This document shows, piece after piece, positions 1 through 7,550 of a DNA stretch of 64,000 nt. This stretch comes from Rossellomorea aquimaris (GTDB taxonomy: Bacteria; Bacillota; Bacilli; Bacillales; Bacillaceae_B): positions 310,001 through 374,000 of the forward strand of contig NZ_JAIVAT010000003.1 of assembly GCF_020172085.1 (NCBI RefSeq). Direction: 5' to 3'. The notes beneath the pieces were generated by a model, which was given only the letters and a program-made list of their open reading frames with translations, was not told the origin of the DNA and did not search any database. Both the position numbers and the translations under genes were made by a program. The stretch's first letter is position 1. Each line of letters begins with the position of its first letter.

Positions 1-185
1 TATCAAAAGGTCTCCTTTTCGTATTAGGAGGAATTGTATTCTTGTTAGTATCCTTGATCCTTTCGCTGCCTACTCCTTTATGGGCTGTTATTCTTAGTGT
101 AAGTATTGTTTTAAATTGTACAGGGACTGTGTTTCTTATTAGGTATATTAAGAAACCTGATCAGGGAGTAGGGAAGTCGAAATAA
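1..185 (+). CDS. C-terminal end of a small membrane protein (partial)
   Basis: An open frame enters from the left edge (first full codon at 3) and stops at TAA 183-185, giving about 60 residues. It has two hydrophobic segments separated by a short polar turn, then a basic tail (RYIKKPDQGVGKSK). This looks like the last two membrane helices of a small integral membrane protein. No family is recognisable from this piece. A hairpin terminator follows directly, which supports a real gene end. The start and full length lie outside the window. Confidence 0.6.
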   Translation, partial: SKGLLFVLGGIVFLLVSLILSLPTPLWAVILSVSIVLNCTGTVFLIRYIKKPDQGVGKSK

Positions 186-191
186 CATGTT

Positions 192-234
192 GAGAGCTTC
201 ACTCTTTTTGGAGAGTGGAGCTCTTTTATTTATT
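192..234 (+). terminator. Rho-independent terminator
   Basis: A 14-bp stem (192-205 with 211-224, one G-T wobble) is followed by a T-rich run. It closes the partial membrane protein gene. Confidence 0.75.
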
Positions 235-318
235 TGAAAAAAATGGATGTGCCATCGAACCCTTTCAATCGTTTACTAGTAATAGTAGTAAATGAAAACA
301 ACAGAGGGGGAGAAAAGT

Positions 319-831
319 TTGGAAAATCATAAACTACTAATCATGATTGGACTTCTAGTTCTGCTGTTCAGTGGTTGTGCAGCCTCCAAAAAAGAGGTGA
401 AAATTGCAGGCAATGTGAAGACTTTCGGGAATAAAGTTTCAGTTAACGGTACCAGTACACTGGAAAAAAATTCAGAGATCAAGGTTGAACTTATAGATAT
501 TGAAAGTGATGCCGTCCTGGAGGAAGCCATTGTAAAAGTGAACGCAGACCGGACTTACAGTGCAAATTTTTCAAGAGAAAACAGAGATGAGGAACAAAAG
601 TTAGTCGTCACCTTTAAGCCGGAAGAACAACCTGCCGATATACAGAAGATATACGGTCCCAAAGGTGAAAATATTGGAGATGGATCTCCGGGCTTGGTAA
701 AAGAGGGAGAATTTGCACGCATTCAAATGTTCGATTTTATTTATAAAGTTGAGAAAGGGAGTGTAGGGCAAAGAACATTTCTGCTCGATACCTTTAATAA
801 CCTCAGCGAGAACAGTAGTGGAGGGGAGTGA
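319..831 (+). CDS. Predicted lipoprotein related to the neighbouring anti-sigma ectodomain
   Basis: A predicted lipoprotein of 170 residues. I chose the TTG start at 319 because the ribosome binding site GAGGGGGAG (304-312) lies just before it; an in-frame ATG at 292 would put that site inside the gene. Residues 4-20 form a signal peptide with a lipobox ending LFSGC, so Cys20 would be lipidated and the protein anchored outside the membrane. The rest is a soluble, probably beta-rich domain. It resembles the extracellular part of the anti-sigma factor at 1370-2062: both have a G-x-V-x-x-F-x-N start, a G-T/E-x-x-L segment and a late KIYGPKGENI / KLLGSKGKNL motif. The sigma factor follows 9 bases downstream, so the three genes look like one operon. 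Function unknown; a role in sensing or tuning the sigma/anti-sigma pair is inference. Confidence 0.75.
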   Translation: MENHKLLIMIGLLVLLFSGCAASKKEVKIAGNVKTFGNKVSVNGTSTLEKNSEIKVELIDIESDAVLEEAIVKVNADRTYSANFSRENRDEEQKLVVTFKPEEQPADIQKIYGPKGENIGDGSPGLVKEGEFARIQMFDFIYKVEKGSVGQRTFLLDTFNNLSENSSGGE

Positions 832-840
832 ATTAGTCCT

Positions 841-1383
841 TTGTTTATTGAAGAGTCAAAAGCAGAAAAAATTTTCAGAGAATATAGGGATTATGTATAT
901 AGAACAGCTTTACTATTAACCAAATCACGTAGTTTAGCAGATGATATCACACAAGAGACATTCATTCGCCTCTTGAGTAAATATGACAGGTATGACGACA
1001 CAAGGCCGATCAAACCCTGGATTTATACCATCACCATGAATGTCGCCAAGACCGTCACGAAGAAACAAAGGATAGTAAAATGCTTCTCGTTCTTTTCTGA
1101 TGATATTGCCAATGATCAGATAGATTCGGTTGAAAAGAGTTTCTTGAAATCAGATGAAATGCGGGAACTGTGGATGGCCGTCAATTCCCTTTCGTGGAAA
1201 AGCAAAGAGATCGTTGTTTTGCATTTTTACTCCGAGTTCACGTTGAAGGAATGTTCCGAGATTCTCGGGATTCCTATAGGGACGGCAAAATCCAGGTTGA
1301 ATACAGCACTTAAGCAATTGAGGCGTCTCGAATTACAGGTGGAATTGAATCTAACCAAGGCGGGATTATATGAAGAAAGATGA
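841..1383 (+). CDS. ECF-type RNA polymerase sigma factor
   Basis: A sigma-70 family protein of extracytoplasmic function size (180 aa). Region 2 spans about residues 10-80 (YVYRTALLLTKSRSLADDITQETFIRL, then the PWIYTITMNVAK recognition part, quoted in pieces from one helix-rich domain). Region 4 is at about 115-170, with the helix-turn-helix core LKECSEILGIPIGTAKSRL. The TTG start at 841 follows GAGGGGAG at 821-828. The stop overlaps the next gene, an anti-sigma factor, by 14 bases, so translation is probably coupled. It should direct RNA polymerase to a small envelope-stress-type regulon. I could not identify its promoter motif with confidence. It is not clearly one of the named B. subtilis ECF factors. 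Confidence 0.9.
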   Translation: MFIEESKAEKIFREYRDYVYRTALLLTKSRSLADDITQETFIRLLSKYDRYDDTRPIKPWIYTITMNVAKTVTKKQRIVKCFSFFSDDIANDQIDSVEKSFLKSDEMRELWMAVNSLSWKSKEIVVLHFYSEFTLKECSEILGIPIGTAKSRLNTALKQLRRLELQVELNLTKAGLYEER

Positions 1384-2062
1384 GTGGAAGAAGTTATTTG
1401 AACATTTGGATGAAACCGAAACATCTTCAATTGAATTTCAAAACGTTTGGAGAAAAGCGAATCGGAAGAATTGGAAGAGGCGTCTTTTTCAATCAGCCGT
1501 CCCTAATGTAGCCTTCCTGTTGGCCATTCTGATCCTCACTCCTCTTGCAGGATACTATCTCATTAATCCAGAACAGGTTTTGCATTCAGCTCAATCAACG
1601 GCTAACGATACAAAGAGTCATTATGATCTGTCAGGAAAAGTGTACAACTTCCCTAACCAAATCGTCATTAAGGGAGAGACTGAATTACCAGAAGGAGCAA
1701 TACTCACGATTGAGCATTTAGAAAGCGATGAAAAAACGCTTATTAGCAAAGGAAAAGTGACAACCACTTCAGATGGTTATTTTCAATACACGACTAACCG
1801 TCTTGAAAGAGATAAAGAATATATTGTCAAGGTAATGCTCTATCCCCATTTACAAAATGATACTATTAAAAAATTGCTTGGTAGTAAGGGAAAGAATTTG
1901 AAGAAGGTAGAGAATGAGGAGAGTGTATTTCACTATCATTATAAAGAAGTTGAGTATTCTGGTTTGAAGTTGGTGGGGCTTGTGAATAAGGTCGAGGACA
2001 CGACGCAACAAGTTACATCGGAATTTCTGGTGAGTGAACAAGAATATGAGACTGTTCATTGA
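1370..2062 (+). CDS. Anti-sigma factor with one membrane helix and an extracellular domain
   Basis: 230 residues: a basic cytoplasmic N-terminal part (1-40), one hydrophobic helix at about 45-66 (VAFLLAILILTPLAGYYLI) and an extracellular C-terminal domain. The position overlapping the ECF sigma gene, the size and the topology fit a transmembrane anti-sigma factor that holds the sigma factor at the membrane. There is no zinc-binding HxxxCxxC motif in the N-terminal part, so it is not a classical ZAS-type anti-sigma. The ectodomain resembles the operon's lipoprotein (319-831), including the shared late motif KLLGSKGKNL. The cognate signal is unknown. The family assignment comes from context and topology rather than from a strong motif. 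Confidence 0.75.
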   Translation: MKKDEWKKLFEHLDETETSSIEFQNVWRKANRKNWKRRLFQSAVPNVAFLLAILILTPLAGYYLINPEQVLHSAQSTANDTKSHYDLSGKVYNFPNQIVIKGETELPEGAILTIEHLESDEKTLISKGKVTTTSDGYFQYTTNRLERDKEYIVKVMLYPHLQNDTIKKLLGSKGKNLKKVENEESVFHYHYKEVEYSGLKLVGLVNKVEDTTQQVTSEFLVSEQEYETVH

Positions 2063-2074
2063 GACAGGTCATTC

Positions 2075-2120
2075 ATGTGGCTTCATAGTGCATGTACTAT
2101 GAAGCCACATTCCAAAAAAA
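2075..2120 (+). terminator. Rho-independent terminator of the ECF operon
   Basis: A perfect 15-bp stem (2075-2089 with 2096-2110) has a 6-nt loop. The sequence after it is an A-run on the plus strand rather than T, so termination here is likely but not textbook. Confidence 0.55.
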
Positions 2121-2340
2121 AGAGCTTACCAATAAACTCGGTAAGCTGCTACAAATAAGGAATTTTTCGATTTACATCAGGGGTCTTACCTTGAACCACT
2201 ATCTTCAAGATGAAGAAGATATGTTTAGTATACTATCGAATTCTCGTGAGTAAAGGGGATATGCCTAGATGAATATTTTGAAATTTTTCCAGCAACACTC
2301 CTTTTCGTGAAAAGGAGTATTCAGAAATATCACTTTACAA
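2121..2340. other. Gene-free stretch with two short hairpins
   Basis: No convincing ORF. It holds an 8-bp inverted repeat (2123-2130 with 2140-2147) and a perfect 9-bp one with a 4-nt loop (2297-2305 with 2310-2318). Neither has a T-run. Their role is unknown. Confidence 0.4.
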
Positions 2341-2347
2341 GTGAGAA

Positions 2348-2362
2348 TGATAATTGTTATCA
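2348..2362. promoter_or_regulatory. Fur box
   Basis: TGATAATTGTTATCA matches the 7-1-7 Fur consensus TGATAATNATTATCA with one change; the wider 19-mer also fits well. It lies about 100 bases before the nitroreductase gene, which suggests iron-dependent repression of that gene. A good ribosome-binding-like AAAGGAGG follows at once (about 2365-2372) but has no start codon at the right distance. Confidence 0.75.
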
Positions 2363-2462
2363 TTTAAAGGAGGTAGAGTTAGGAATAAAATCTAAAGTAT
2401 AGACATCTTCATTTGAAACAGAAAAACCTACTCTAAGCATCTTTATATGAGGAGATCATACA

Positions 2463-3017
2463 ATGGAAAAAAAGAAATCGAATTTAGCCAAAATCATTCG
2501 TGAACGCCGCTCGATCAAAAGCGGATATACAGATAAAGACGTGACAGAGGAAACGGTACTTGAGTTATTGAATGATGCCATCTGGGCACCGAACCACGGG
2601 TTAAGGGAACCATGGAGATTCATTTTTGTCTCAACTGAGGAGAAGGAAGGGTTTGTTGAAGGTTTAGTGAAAACTTTCTCTCCAGACATGCAGGAGAACC
2701 GGAGAAACTATTTTAGCCAACCCACCGCATTCCTTATTGTGGTCATGGAAGAAGATCCAAGACAAAAACAGTGGGAAGAGAATTTTGGTGCGGTCAGCTC
2801 GCTTATTCAAAACTTCCAATTGCTTGCCTGGGAACAAAAACTTGGAGTCGTATGGAAAACAAATCCCCATATTTATGACCCTAAAGTGCGTGATCTACTG
2901 AATGTAAAACCAGGAGAGAAAATTGTTGGCTTCTTGCATATGGGCTATTTTGAAACAGCACCGCAAGTGAGACCTCGCACATCTGCAGAAGAGAAGCTGA
3001 CGGTTTATAAGAACTGA
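2463..3017 (+). CDS. Nitroreductase family protein
   Basis: 184-residue FMN-dependent oxidoreductase of the nitroreductase family. The N-terminal IIRERRSIKSGY is the usual FMN-phosphate-binding start. WAPNHGLREPWRF (about 42-54) and the late GFLHMGYF segment are also typical. The protein is short and single-domain and would act as a cytoplasmic NAD(P)H-dependent reductase of quinones, nitro compounds or flavins. The ribosome binding site is GAGGAGA at about 2450. A Fur box upstream suggests expression under iron limitation, which would fit flavin or ferric reduction, but that link is inference. The substrate cannot be told from sequence. Confidence 0.85.
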   Translation: MEKKKSNLAKIIRERRSIKSGYTDKDVTEETVLELLNDAIWAPNHGLREPWRFIFVSTEEKEGFVEGLVKTFSPDMQENRRNYFSQPTAFLIVVMEEDPRQKQWEENFGAVSSLIQNFQLLAWEQKLGVVWKTNPHIYDPKVRDLLNVKPGEKIVGFLHMGYFETAPQVRPRTSAEEKLTVYKN

Positions 3018-3083
3018 CTTTAAAGGTTTTCATTTTTCAGTAGTATAATAGTTAGAAATGTTATTTTCTTAGGAGAGGTACAT

Positions 3084-3536
3084 ATGAATATCCGAAAACG
3101 AAGGTTAGATGAAGATCTTCCTATGGAATTACTTCTATTAGCTGACCCTTCAGAAGAAATCGTCAAAGAATATGTCGCCAGGGGAGAATGCTTTGTAGCG
3201 GAGCTTGAGAATACTATCGTTGGAGTGTACGTCTTGCTCCCAACTAGACCCGAAACCGTTGAGCTAGTGAACGTGGCTGTTGCTGAAGAATTGCACGGAA
3301 AAGGTATAGGAAAGCAGCTGGTAATGGATGCCGTCAAGGTGGCCAGGGAGAGAGGGTACACGACCATCGAAGTGGGTACCGGAAACTCTGGCGTCGGTCA
3401 GCTTGCTCTTTATCAAAAGTGTGGATTCCGGATCGTTGGGGTAGATTTAGACTTTTTCACCCGGCATTATGCTGAAGACATTTTCGAAAATGGAATCCAA
3501 GTCAGGGATATGATCCGGTTGACTCAGGAATTATAG
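3084..3536 (+). CDS. GNAT family N-acetyltransferase
   Basis: 150-residue acetyltransferase of the GCN5-related fold. The acetyl-CoA-binding motif A is at about 69-85: V-A-V-A-E-E-L-H-G-K-G-I-G-K-Q-L-V, with the R/Q-x-x-G-x-G/A pattern as HGKGIGKQL. GNSGVGQLALYQKCGF follows, typical of the motif B end. The ATG at 3084 has AGGAGAGG seven bases before it. It stands alone between a nitroreductase and a convergent oxidoreductase gene. The acceptor substrate is unknown. Confidence 0.85.
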   Translation: MNIRKRRLDEDLPMELLLLADPSEEIVKEYVARGECFVAELENTIVGVYVLLPTRPETVELVNVAVAEELHGKGIGKQLVMDAVKVARERGYTTIEVGTGNSGVGQLALYQKCGFRIVGVDLDFFTRHYAEDIFENGIQVRDMIRLTQEL

Positions 3537-3550
3537 AAGGCAGTTAGTGA

Positions 3551-3592
3551 AAAGAGACCCAGTCTCGGAATTGGACTGGGTCTCTTTTTTTA
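3551..3592. terminator. Convergent-gene terminator
   Basis: A GC-rich stem (about 3552-3564 with 3573-3585) is followed by T7 on the plus strand and A/T sequence on the other. It separates the plus-strand acetyltransferase from the minus-strand oxidoreductase and may serve both. Confidence 0.8.
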
Positions 3593-4558
3593 AGGTTTTA
3601 ATAAAATCTTTCCTGTACTCTTTCTGCTTTCCAAATACTCATGAGCTTTCGCGCCCTCACTTAAAGGAAAGACCGTTGGTTCAGAAACATTTAACTTTCC
3701 TTCTTGAATCCATCCAAACAACTCATGTGAGCGGATCACCCGTTCTTCGTGAGACGTCAAGACATTCCAAAGGTCTCCACCGGTCAACGTTTTCGAGGTG
3801 TCCATCAGCATCCGCGGATCAACTGAAACAGGATCGCCTCCCGCCATACCGAAGAAAACGACCGTCCCTCCGATGCGAGTTGCTTCAAAGCTTTTCATCA
3901 ACGTCGAGCCCACAGATTCATAGACAACGTCAGCGCCTTTACCATTGGTCACTTTCTGGACTTGCTGTTCCCAGTCTTCACTGTATAAAAACATATGGTC
4001 TGCACCAACAGCAAGCGCCGCCTGCCTCTTTTCCTCTGAAGACGTTAACCCGATGACTGTGCCGCCTAATATCTTAATGATTTGAACAAGAAGCTGTCCG
4101 ACTCCTCCTGCTGCCGCATGAACTAAAACGGTATCCCCATTTTTAACGCGATAGCTGTCTTTTGTTAAGTAATGAGCAGTAAGGCCTTGTAATAAAAGGG
4201 ATGCAGCGGTTTCAAATGAAATTTCGTCAGGAAGCGGAATCGCTTTTTCCACTGGAACTGACACAAGTTCAGCGTTGGCATACGGTACATCGGCAAAAGC
4301 GATTCGCTCCCCGACTTTTATTTCAGTCACGTTCGTTCCAACGCTTTTAACGATCCCCGCTCCTTCATACCCACAAATGTACGGAGGATTTCCTGCTAAG
4401 TGATAATTTCCTTTTCTTCTATATACATCCGCGAAATTCAGGCCGATTGCCTTCATTTCAACTAAAACGTCATCCGGTCCGATTTCGGGCGCATCGATCT
4501 CCTGGTAATGCAGGACATCCGGTCCACCGAATTTTTCAAATACAAGTGCTTTCATCAT
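3590..4558 (-). CDS. Quinone oxidoreductase (zinc-independent MDR family)
   Basis: 322-residue medium-chain dehydrogenase/reductase like NADPH:quinone reductase. The N-terminal GroES-like domain has the usual MKALVFEKFGGPDVL start and GLNFADVYRRKG; the Rossmann part has AAAGGVGQ at 148-155 for NADPH binding. The structural-zinc cysteines of alcohol dehydrogenases are absent. It would reduce quinones or alpha,beta-unsaturated carbonyls in the cytoplasm. There are two adjacent ATGs; the second (4555) has slightly better spacing from the AGGAGAG site. It is divergent from the MFS gene at 4925, sharing a 366-base spacer rich in repeated motifs. Confidence 0.9.
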   Translation of the reverse strand: MMKALVFEKFGGPDVLHYQEIDAPEIGPDDVLVEMKAIGLNFADVYRRKGNYHLAGNPPYICGYEGAGIVKSVGTNVTEIKVGERIAFADVPYANAELVSVPVEKAIPLPDEISFETAASLLLQGLTAHYLTKDSYRVKNGDTVLVHAAAGGVGQLLVQIIKILGGTVIGLTSSEEKRQAALAVGADHMFLYSEDWEQQVQKVTNGKGADVVYESVGSTLMKSFEATRIGGTVVFFGMAGGDPVSVDPRMLMDTSKTLTGGDLWNVLTSHEERVIRSHELFGWIQEGKLNVSEPTVFPLSEGAKAHEYLESRKSTGKILLKP

Positions 4559-4635
4559 CGACTCTCCTCTATTAAATCATTCCTTTTTTAGTGTACCCAC
4601 TTCCCTGCCGTTTGACTAGGAAAGAGCTTACTGTT

Positions 4636-4831
4636 CATAGGTACTTCCAGGTGCCTATGCCACTTCAAAGTGCGTTCTTCCCAAAAAGTTAGCTATCCCT
4701 CATAATTCAGTTTAGCTTTTCAAACAGTACCTATCGGATTTTGCCAAAGGGGTTTGAAAGGTATATAGGCACTTAATGGTCCTTAGGTTACAAATAAGTA
4801 CCTACATGACTTTAAAGTGCGTACTTCTCAT
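4636..4831. promoter_or_regulatory. Repeated operator-like motifs between divergent genes
   Basis: The spacer holds a 24-bp near-perfect palindrome (4636-4659: CATAGGTAC, 6 nt, GTGCCTATG) and a 22-base direct repeat with 19 matches (4662-4683 and 4810-4831, core AAAGTGCGTWCTTC). The second copy also lies in AAGTAC...GTACTT arms. Such GTAC/TAGG half-sites look like binding sites for a dimeric repressor, perhaps of the HxlR or MarR type, controlling the MFS pump, the quinone reductase or both. No such regulator gene is in the window. Confidence 0.5.
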
Positions 4832-4924
4832 AAATATTTGTACCCATTATCATAATGTGTACAGGGAAACGGAAGGCGCCTTCGTTTCTCATTTCATTCA
4901 ATCATTTAAGGAGGAAGTTACGTT

Positions 4925-6130
4925 ATGAGTTCAACTTCAGCTACTATAGATCAGTCAAAAACGAAAGGCGGCACACCGGCGTTACTTGCCCTTGCCATCA
5001 GTGCCTTTGGAATAGGAACGACAGAATTTGTCCCTGTTGGATTATTATCATCGATCGCCGATGATTTATCGATATCGATCACACTCGCAGGATTATTGAT
5101 TTCAGGCTATGCCATTGGAGTCGCCATCGGAGCACCGGTTTTGACGGCATTGACCAGTAAGATGAGCCGGAAATCGCTGCTTATGTCATTAATGCTCTTA
5201 TTCATTGTAGGAAACTCGGTTGCGGCCATGTCCACAAGCTTTGGACTATTATTAGTTGCCCGTTTTATCACAGCCTTTTCACACGGCATTTTCTTCTCGA
5301 TCGGGTCGACGATCGCTGCCGATTTAGTCCCTGCCCATAAGCGGGCCAGCGCGATTGCCTTTATGTTCACTGGATTGACGGTCGCAACGGTAACAGGAGT
5401 ACCACTTGGAACCTTTATCGGGCAGGCATTCGGATGGAGAGCCACGTTCTGGGGAGTTGCCCTTCTCGGTATCGTAGGCATCATTGCAAGTTCCATCCTT
5501 GTGCCGAAAAACTTAAAGGAAGCACCACCTGCCAAGTTCAGTGAACAATTGAAAATTTTAACGAATGGTCGATTATTACTAGCCTTTGCCATTACAGCCC
5601 TTGGATATGGCGGAACGTTCGTTGCATTCACGTATTTAACACCATTATTAGAGGACGTAACAGGATTCAGTGCCAAATGGGTAAGCATTATCCTGCTTGT
5701 ATACGGAATTGCCGTAGCAATCGGAAATGTTGTCGGAGGGAAAGCTTCTGATAAAAATCCGTTAAAAGCGTTATTCTGGATGTTTGTTCTCCAAGCCATC
5801 ATTCTATTAGCTCTTACATTTGCAGCACCATTCAAAGTGGCAGGGCTTATCGCCATCTTCCTTATGGGATTATTCGCATTCATGAACGTGCCGGGACTTC
5901 AGATTCTTGTTGTGAACCTGGCTGAAAAATACGTTCCATCAGCAGTCAATGTAGCATCTGCTCTTAATATTGCCGCGTTTAACGTCGGAATTGCCATCGG
6001 TTCCTTTGTAGGGGGGATCATTGTAGATGGAATCGGTTTGATTCACACACCTTGGATTGGTGCCATTATGGTGGCAGGAGCGGTTCTGTTAACAGCCTGG
6101 CTTCGTGGAATTGAACGGAAATCAGCATAA
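4925..6130 (+). CDS. MFS transporter, DHA1 family (sugar/drug efflux type)
   Basis: 401-residue major facilitator with 12 predicted helices. It is close in pattern to the arabinose-efflux/YdhP-type permeases: AISAFGIGTTEFVPVGLL in helix 1, GYAIGVAIGAPVL in helix 2 and the proton-antiport-type motif C region GVPLGTFIGQAFGWR around 155-172. It should export a small hydrophobic drug or sugar by proton exchange. The start at 4925 follows AAGGAGG at 4909. Upstream lie repeated operator-like motifs, so substrate-induced repression relief is plausible. The substrate is unknown. Confidence 0.9.
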   Translation: MSSTSATIDQSKTKGGTPALLALAISAFGIGTTEFVPVGLLSSIADDLSISITLAGLLISGYAIGVAIGAPVLTALTSKMSRKSLLMSLMLLFIVGNSVAAMSTSFGLLLVARFITAFSHGIFFSIGSTIAADLVPAHKRASAIAFMFTGLTVATVTGVPLGTFIGQAFGWRATFWGVALLGIVGIIASSILVPKNLKEAPPAKFSEQLKILTNGRLLLAFAITALGYGGTFVAFTYLTPLLEDVTGFSAKWVSIILLVYGIAVAIGNVVGGKASDKNPLKALFWMFVLQAIILLALTFAAPFKVAGLIAIFLMGLFAFMNVPGLQILVVNLAEKYVPSAVNVASALNIAAFNVGIAIGSFVGGIIVDGIGLIHTPWIGAIMVAGAVLLTAWLRGIERKSA

Positions 6131-6234
6131 GAATTGGTTGGAGGATAGAAAGAACTAACGGGTTAAAGGAAGACATGTTTTGTGATTGAAGAAGGATTGT
6201 CATAAAATCCTCATTACGGATTCGTTAGACTATT

Positions 6235-6281
6235 GAAAAGCACTTAGGCATTTGAATATGCCTGAGTGCTTTTCTTTTTTG
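6235..6281 (+). terminator. Rho-independent terminator
   Basis: A long hairpin (about 6235-6250 with 6258-6274) followed by T6, about 100 bases after the MFS gene. Confidence 0.85.
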
Positions 6282-6356
6282 GTGAAATGAAGGGAGTGTA
6301 TGGATGAAGGTTTTTCGTTAAACGGATTAATAATCGTGATTCAGGATTATTAATGA

Positions 6357-6455
6357 AAGATCAAGGAGGGTATTTACCATCCAGAAGGTGATCTTCAATT
6401 TAAGACGTTAAAAGAAGTTCAGCCTTTTCACTGGTATGAAGCGTATAGAAAATAA
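6357..6455 (+). pseudogene. Possible gene remnant (C-terminal fragment)
   Basis: A 32-codon open stretch ending at TAA 6453-6455 reads GIYHPEGDLQFKTLKEVQPF and continues HWYEAYRK, which looks like genuine protein sequence rather than noise. It has no start codon and is preceded by a stop in frame. Reading in another frame just upstream gives KRINNRDSGLLMKDQ, as if a frameshift had broken an older gene. I do not recognise the family. Between 6131 and 6545 nothing else but a terminator is visible. Confidence 0.3.
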
Positions 6456-6545
6456 TGCAAAGGAATTAAAGCGACATTTAAAAAATACGAAATGTTCCTT
6501 TTTTTAATGCTATAATATGTTTGGATAAAAAAGGGAGTTGTCACT

Positions 6546-7364
6546 GTGGATTTAATATCGTTACCGGTTATCTCGATTGCACTATTTATTTTAATCATAC
6601 ATAGCATTGAAACACTCGCTTATGCGGTCAGGTTATCAGGTGCAAGGGTAAAACTTATTGCTTCTGGTCTTTCGTTGTTCAATATGATGGTAATTGTTTC
6701 AAGGATGTCGAATATGATGCAACAGCCTTTTACAGGTGGTCTCATTGATGCTGCGCCTGAAGGTCATGAATTAGAAGTGATAGAAGGCCAATTCAGGGTG
6801 CTGATTGGTGCCTCGACTATAGGGACATTGGTAGGAATCTTTTTATTGCCAACGTTCGTTGCTCTATTTTCCAGAGGAATTATCCACCTTTCAGAGCAGG
6901 GCGGTTCCGTTCCTCGGTTGATCAAGCTCGGATTTAAGAATGACCTATATAAAAGAGGCATCAATCATTTTTCTAAGCCGGGTCGGAGATATTTGAAGGG
7001 AATCAACTTGAGAAGCATTCCAAAGAGGTTATTTTTCATTAATATGATGATTACAGCGGTTTATACAATTGGTGTTCTATCTGCGCTGTATGCGGCAATT
7101 ATCGTGCCTGATCGAGGATTTGCTGCCACCATGGCCTCTGGATTAATCAATGGTATCGCAACCATTCTATTAACCTTGTTCATTGATCCGAAGATTTCCG
7201 TGATGGCTGATGATGTGGCAAATGGGAAGGGGAATTATTCTGAGTTAAAGGGGCTATCCATCATGATGGTTCTGTCAAGGCTTTTCGGTACAGTGGTCGC
7301 GCAACTCATCTTCATCCCGGGCTCATATTATATTGCTTGGATGTCTCAGTTTTTTGTTAATTAA
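6546..7364 (+). CDS. amj: Lipid II flippase Amj
   Basis: 272-residue polytopic membrane protein of the Amj (YdaH, DUF2837) family. In B. subtilis Amj is the alternate to MurJ, moving lipid-linked peptidoglycan precursor across the membrane. Family-typical features are the N-terminal HSIETLAYAVRLSGARVKLIA, the central basic loop RRYLKGINLRSIPKRL and the C-terminal FIDPKISVMADD segment. Start is GTG 6546 after AAGGGAG; a SigA-like TATAAT lies about 25 bases upstream. It is a single-gene unit with its own terminator. In B. subtilis the gene is induced by SigM; I saw no clear SigM promoter here. Confidence 0.9.
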   Translation: MDLISLPVISIALFILIIHSIETLAYAVRLSGARVKLIASGLSLFNMMVIVSRMSNMMQQPFTGGLIDAAPEGHELEVIEGQFRVLIGASTIGTLVGIFLLPTFVALFSRGIIHLSEQGGSVPRLIKLGFKNDLYKRGINHFSKPGRRYLKGINLRSIPKRLFFINMMITAVYTIGVLSALYAAIIVPDRGFAATMASGLINGIATILLTLFIDPKISVMADDVANGKGNYSELKGLSIMMVLSRLFGTVVAQLIFIPGSYYIAWMSQFFVN

Positions 7365-7512
7365 AACGTATGAAATGGGTAAGGGGAAAGTAAGTCGACT
7401 CAAGTTAACCTGAAAAGCTTAATTTGTTATAGAAAGCATAAAACACTATAGACTAATCTACATCAAGAGGGAATTAACGTAGGGAAATTGTCTTGAAAGT
7501 ATATAGAGTAAT

Positions 7513-7547
7513 AGAAGAACCCCCCCTTTTAGAAGGGGGTCTTCTTC
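7513..7547. terminator. Bidirectional terminator
   Basis: The stem AGAAGAACCCCC... pairs with ...GGGGGTCTTCTTCT around a short loop. It sits between convergent amj and the DUF2252 gene. Confidence 0.8.
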
Positions 7548-7550
7548 TGT

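Noticed and set aside
240-291. ECF-type autoregulated promoter before the lipoprotein gene
   Set aside because: An AACC-like element is present (near 258) but no -10 at the right spacing could be defended.
3547-4056. 169-codon plus-strand ORF
   Set aside because: Antisense to the quinone oxidoreductase and starts within the terminator.
5107-5883. 258-codon ORF on the minus strand inside the MFS gene
   Set aside because: Antisense shadow of a well supported membrane protein; low-complexity N/P/A-rich translation and no RBS.
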